Of a DNA stretch of 26,203 nt, positions 23,870 through 26,203 are shown in pieces; within the stretch, counting starts at the first letter, position 1, and each line of letters starts with the position of its first letter. A program made the position numbers and the translations under genes. The notes below the pieces were generated by a model. That model was given only the letters and a program-made list of their open reading frames with translations. It made no database searches and was not told the origin of the DNA. Location: positions 1-26,203 of the forward strand of contig CAAFUF010000028.1 of the NCBI GenBank assembly GCA_900766135.1, written 5' to 3'. Origin of the DNA: Paenibacillaceae bacterium. GTDB lineage: Bacteria; Bacillota; Bacilli; Paenibacillales; Paenibacillaceae.

Positions 23870-24200
23870 TAATTGGAGGCGACTCTTCTGGGCGCGACGC
23901 GACTGGGGCGATGGCACGGGGGATGATGCTACGGGACTTGGGCGCGACGCGACTGGGCGATGGCGATGGGGTGCGGCGGCTGGGGCTGCGCTCCTGGGGC
24001 GAGGCGATGGGGTGCGGCGGCTGCGACGACGCTTCTGAGAGCTCCGCTTTTGGGTGCGACGCTTCTGAGGGGGAGGCGTCTGGGAGCTTCGAGTCCGGGT
24101 GCAGCTCGGCTGGGGCTACGCTTCCGGGAGCTATGCGTCTAGGGTTGCGCTTCTGGGCGCGACTCGGCTGGCGTGCGGTTGGTTTGCGGCCGGACGTTTC
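23870..24200. repeat. G-rich degenerate repeat tract downstream of the AraC gene
   Basis: The stretch is strongly G-rich on the plus strand and built from shuffled short motifs: GGGCGCGACGCGACTGGG (twice, at about 23890 and 23940), GATGGGGTGCGGCGGCTG (twice, at about 23965 and 24007), GCGACGCTTCTGAG and GCGCTTCTGGGCGCGAC. No constant period was found. Open frames on both strands have repeat-driven composition, and I call no gene. Confidence 0.65.
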
Positions 24201-24249
24201 CCGCGTTGGTCCCCATAGCTGCTCCCCGCCCGGCGCCGAGTCCATCCTC

Positions 24250-24484
24250 AAAATGTTGTATTTCGTACAACATTTCAGAGCTTACATCGCCTCGCACCCG
24301 GAAAATGTTGTACTTTATACAACATTTTTAGGCATTTTCCCCTGTGATGGGTGAAATTGTTGTACTTTATGCAACATTTTTAGGAATTTTCTCCTGTTAT
24401 AGGTGAAATTGTTGTACTTTATGCAACATTTTGGCCTGCTCCCTCTAAATCTGGCGGAGAATGTTGCACTAAATACAACATTTC
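24250..24484. repeat. Five palindromes on a 52-bp period
   Basis: A palindromic core of about 25 bases, AATGTTGTA, a short AT centre, then TACAACATT or TGCAACATT, occurs five times starting near 24250, 24302, 24354, 24406 and 24458. The spacing is 52 bases each time. The material between cores is also related in copies 2-4 (TTTTAGG, ATTTT, CTCCTG or CCCCTG, then GGTGAAA). It lies between the G-rich tract and the terminator of the lipoprotein gene. Each core can fold as a hairpin in RNA or bind a dimeric protein as DNA. Confidence 0.85.
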
Positions 24485-24505
24485 TTCTCTTTCACTCTCT
24501 TCATC

Positions 24506-24546
24506 AAAAAACCGCCCGCTGCAGGAGCCCTGCACGGACGGTTTTG
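24506..24546 (-). terminator. Terminator of the lipoprotein gene (bidirectional form)
   Basis: CCGCCCG (24512-24518) pairs with CGGACGG (24535-24541), with an inner GCAGG/CCTGC stem. On the minus strand six T residues follow; on the plus strand TTTTGTTTG follows. It lies about 35 bases past the stop of the lipoprotein gene. Confidence 0.85.
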
Positions 24547-24578
24547 TTTGTTGTTTTAAAACTAGCACGGGTGTCGGG

Positions 24579-25478
24579 TTAATCCGTGGCCACCGTTGTG
24601 TTGATGGACGCGAAGGCCATCGGACCAAAACCTTCCGAGGCTTCGCGTTGCGGCATGTTGATCAGGAAGGCAAATCCCTGCCCGCCTATGTTCTTGACGA
24701 TATATTCCTGAGTCAGACCTCCGCCTTGAGCGATCAGGAACAGCTCGGCATCGCGCATCGTTACATAGAGTTGGTCGCCCGACCACTGCTCGACTTTGCC
24801 GATCTTCGACAAATCTTCTTTGGCTGTCTTCGCCAATTCCTCGACATCGTAGCCGGCAGGCAGCTTGGTGAACACGACATGATATCCCGGGTCATAATTC
24901 ATCGTTAATTTGTTGGTTTCAGCGTCAAAAGAGAAGCCGTCGAACATGTAGAACGCATACCCCTCCCCCTTCGCAAGCGTGGCGGTTCGCGTCTCCTTCA
25001 TGCCTTCCAGCTCAACCTCCAGCGATTTCTCGGCCGGCAGCTCCGTCGTCGTACCGGAGTCCGTCGTTTCTTTGGCAGGAGCCGCCTCGAGCTTCGTCAA
25101 GACCAGCTGCTTCAGCGTTGCATCGCCTTCCACTGCCCGTTCCACGTATTCGAAAGACACGGGCGTCCCTTGCTCCAAGTTCTGCGCCGCCGCGCTTAAC
25201 GTTTCATCCAATTGAAAAGCCGTCGGCGTCCCCTCCACCTCAATCTCCGCGGAGTGGTTGTCAATTAATCCGACGAACGTCCCCGTTCCCTGCTTCGCTT
25301 CAGTTGCAACGTCAGAAGGATCCGTTTGGCCGTTGTTGCCTGGCGCCTGCTGATTCCCGTTCTTCTCAGGTTCGGAACCGTTCCCGGTGCACGCAGTCAG
25401 CGAGATTACCAACAGGATCATCCCCAGCCAGCCCGTTGTTTTCTTCCATTTATTTTTCTTCAAGCTCATGTTTGTCAA
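24579..25478 (-). CDS. Putative lipoprotein of unknown function
   Basis: I do not recognise the family. The protein has a lipoprotein signal with a lysine-rich n-region (SLKKNKWKKTTGW), a hydrophobic core and lipobox LTAC, then an Asn/Gln/Pro/Gly-rich linker. The first domain (GTFVGLIDNHSAEIEVEG and on) looks like a small beta domain that I associate loosely with secreted Paenibacillus proteins. The C-terminal domain (about the last 120 residues; GEGYAFYMFDGFSFDAETNK, then NYDPGYHVVFTKLPAGYDVE) is unassigned. I prefer the TTG at 25478 because GGGGGTG lies six bases before it. GTG at 25499, ATG at 25493 and ATG at 25469 are alternatives that change only the extreme N-terminus. It is on the same strand as the downstream-numbered BdbC gene but is separated from it by a terminator. 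Confidence 0.75.
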   Translation of the reverse strand: MTNMSLKKNKWKKTTGWLGMILLVISLTACTGNGSEPEKNGNQQAPGNNGQTDPSDVATEAKQGTGTFVGLIDNHSAEIEVEGTPTAFQLDETLSAAAQNLEQGTPVSFEYVERAVEGDATLKQLVLTKLEAAPAKETTDSGTTTELPAEKSLEVELEGMKETRTATLAKGEGYAFYMFDGFSFDAETNKLTMNYDPGYHVVFTKLPAGYDVEELAKTAKEDLSKIGKVEQWSGDQLYVTMRDAELFLIAQGGGLTQEYIVKNIGGQGFAFLINMPQREASEGFGPMAFASINTTVATD

Positions 25479-25564
25479 TACGAACACCCCCATATACACA
25501 GACGGCCCGAACCTTCAAAAGGTTGCCGCCTCAAGGCAATTTCCGCAGCGGTACACCGAGGCAC

Positions 25565-25600
25565 AAAAAAAAGGCAAGGCCTCTTTAGGATGACCTGCCT
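25565..25600 (-). terminator. Terminator of the thiol-oxidoreductase gene
   Basis: AGGCA (25596-25600 region on the minus strand) pairs with TGCCT (25572-25576), extended by GG/CC with one bulge, and is followed by a run of T residues (25565-25572). It lies about 25 bases past the stop. Confidence 0.7.
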
Positions 25601-25621
25601 CTTCCTGTCCCTTTTTCCACG

Positions 25622-26062
25622 TTATTGTTCCTCGGCTACCTCTCTTGGCCCGCGAGCGGCCAACAAGAACAGGACGATCAGCACGAAGGCGATAAGCGCC
25701 ATGAACGGGATCGTAATAAATCCGAGCCAGCCTTGGCCCAGGTAATCCACGTTGCACGGCACCCCTATTTTGCAGGGAAGCAGCTTGGCTAACGCGGGGA
25801 TTTTTTGCTCGCTGTAGTGGTAGATGGAGATCGAACCGCCGATGATGCTGAGCGGAAGCGCGTACGGAATGATCTGACGGTCGTTCTTATAGGCGGCGAT
25901 CCCCAGCAAAATAACCTGCGGGTACATGAAAATCCGCTGAAACCAGCACAGCCGGCACGGCTCATAATGCAGCACTTCGCTTAGATACAAGCTGCCCGCC
26001 GTCGCGACCAGCGCGACCAGCCAGGCGAGGTAGATGCCGTAGTTTCTCAAGAACCCCCGCAT
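25622..26062 (-). CDS. bdbC: Disulfide bond formation protein, DsbB/BdbC family
   Basis: This 146-residue membrane protein should reoxidise an extracytoplasmic thiol-disulfide oxidoreductase (BdbD-type) and pass electrons to quinone. Four membrane helices are visible (starting near YGIYLAWLVALVATAG, VILLGIAAY, ALPLSIIGGSISIYHY and FITIPFMALIAFVLIVL). The first external loop carries the CRLC redox pair (EPCRLCWFQR), and the second carries LLPCKIGVPCNVDYL, the second cysteine pair. Length matches BdbC (about 138 residues). I start at ATG 26062 because GAGGGAGG lies seven bases upstream; the in-frame extension to 26158 runs into a repeat-like flank and has no homology to the family. The usual partner bdbD is not in the window. 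Confidence 0.9.
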   Translation of the reverse strand: MRGFLRNYGIYLAWLVALVATAGSLYLSEVLHYEPCRLCWFQRIFMYPQVILLGIAAYKNDRQIIPYALPLSIIGGSISIYHYSEQKIPALAKLLPCKIGVPCNVDYLGQGWLGFITIPFMALIAFVLIVLFLLAARGPREVAEEQ

Positions 26063-26080
26063 CCCCATCCCTCCCTCTTT

Positions 26081-26203
26081 AAAGGTAGTTGAAAAAGTCA
26101 TCTTTGGTTCACGAAGCGATAACCTCGAAGTTAATTCGGCGGCGAATCTTGAATTCACCCGGTCCTTCCGTTGCTCACGTAGCCTCCAGCTACGCTCCGC
26201 TAC
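26081..26203. repeat. Probable edge of an interspersed repeat element, cut by window end
   Basis: The sequence from about TTGAAAAAGTCATC onwards does not look like a promoter or gene. It ends in a small hairpin, CGTAGC with GCTACG (about 26178-26194). It reads like the intergenic repeat or insertion-element edges I have seen in Paenibacillus genomes, but the partner half is beyond the window, so this is a recollection rather than a demonstration. Confidence 0.4.

Noticed and set aside
23865..24354. Open frames (plus, up to 212 codons; minus, 128 codons) in the G-rich tract
   Set aside because: Composition is dictated by degenerate repeats, and one plus frame is an out-of-frame extension from inside the AraC gene.
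24250..24484. CRISPR array
   Set aside because: The period is regular, but the segments between the palindromes are similar to each other rather than unique, the repeats are not identical, and no cas genes are present.
26063..26158. N-terminal extension of the BdbC-type protein to 26158
   Set aside because: The added 32 residues have no ribosome site, come from repeat-like flank and would precede a normal first membrane helix at the usual distance from ATG 26062.

Overview
The window looks like chromosome from a Paenibacillus-type member of the Bacillota. The evidence is strong Shine-Dalgarno sites, several TTG starts, a high-GC Gram-positive gene set (AraR-like GntR regulator, YhaM exonuclease, GH127 enzyme, BdbC-type thiol oxidoreductase) and a giant WIAG-tail decapeptide-repeat protein of a kind I associate with Paenibacillus. 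This assignment rests on recognition from memory, not on a search.

Layout. Positions 1-549 hold the end of an IS3-family insertion sequence, cut by the window edge, with a clear -1 frameshift signal. Positions 550-1135 hold no gene. They contain inverted repeats, a long-stem terminator and a GC-rich 47-bp repeat. Positions 1136-3317 (minus) carry a ROK sugar kinase followed by a GntR/LacI-type regulator, with an AT-rich palindrome between them. Positions 3413-5243 carry a VanX-like dipeptidase lipoprotein (plus) converging on yhaM (minus). Positions 5396-11761 (minus) are a tight chemotaxis operon, cheA-cheW-mcp-cheR-cheB, with no cheY. Its leader (about 11827-12043) contains an extended -10 promoter, a GEMM-I cyclic-di-GMP riboswitch and an intrinsic terminator. 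Positions 12149-14389 (minus) encode an exported protein with three FMN-binding domains, each with a candidate flavinylated threonine, behind a Thr/Pro/Ser/Lys linker. Positions 14753-19342 (minus) encode a protein of about 1,529 residues made of about 130 decapeptide repeats and a WIAG-type C-terminus, behind a SigK-like promoter. Positions 19575-20803 (plus) are an MFS transporter broken by one frameshift. Positions 20848-23836 hold a GH127 beta-L-arabinofuranosidase and a divergent AraC regulator. Positions 23837-24578 hold no gene and contain two kinds of repeat, including five palindromes on a 52-bp period. Positions 24579-26062 (minus) carry an unrecognised lipoprotein and a DsbB/BdbC-type protein. 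The last about 120 bases look like the edge of another repeat element.

How the parts may work together. The most informative region is the chemotaxis leader. The sequence allows an antiterminator that uses part of the aptamer, which predicts that high c-di-GMP switches the sensory array off. The adjacent multi-flavin surface protein resembles proteins of extracellular electron transfer, but its own terminator separates it from the chemotaxis operon, so a functional link is only a guess. The GH127/AraC pair is a small arabinose-glycan utilisation unit, and the kinase/GntR pair is a separate sugar unit. The WIAG-tail protein is a candidate spore-surface protein because of its promoter.
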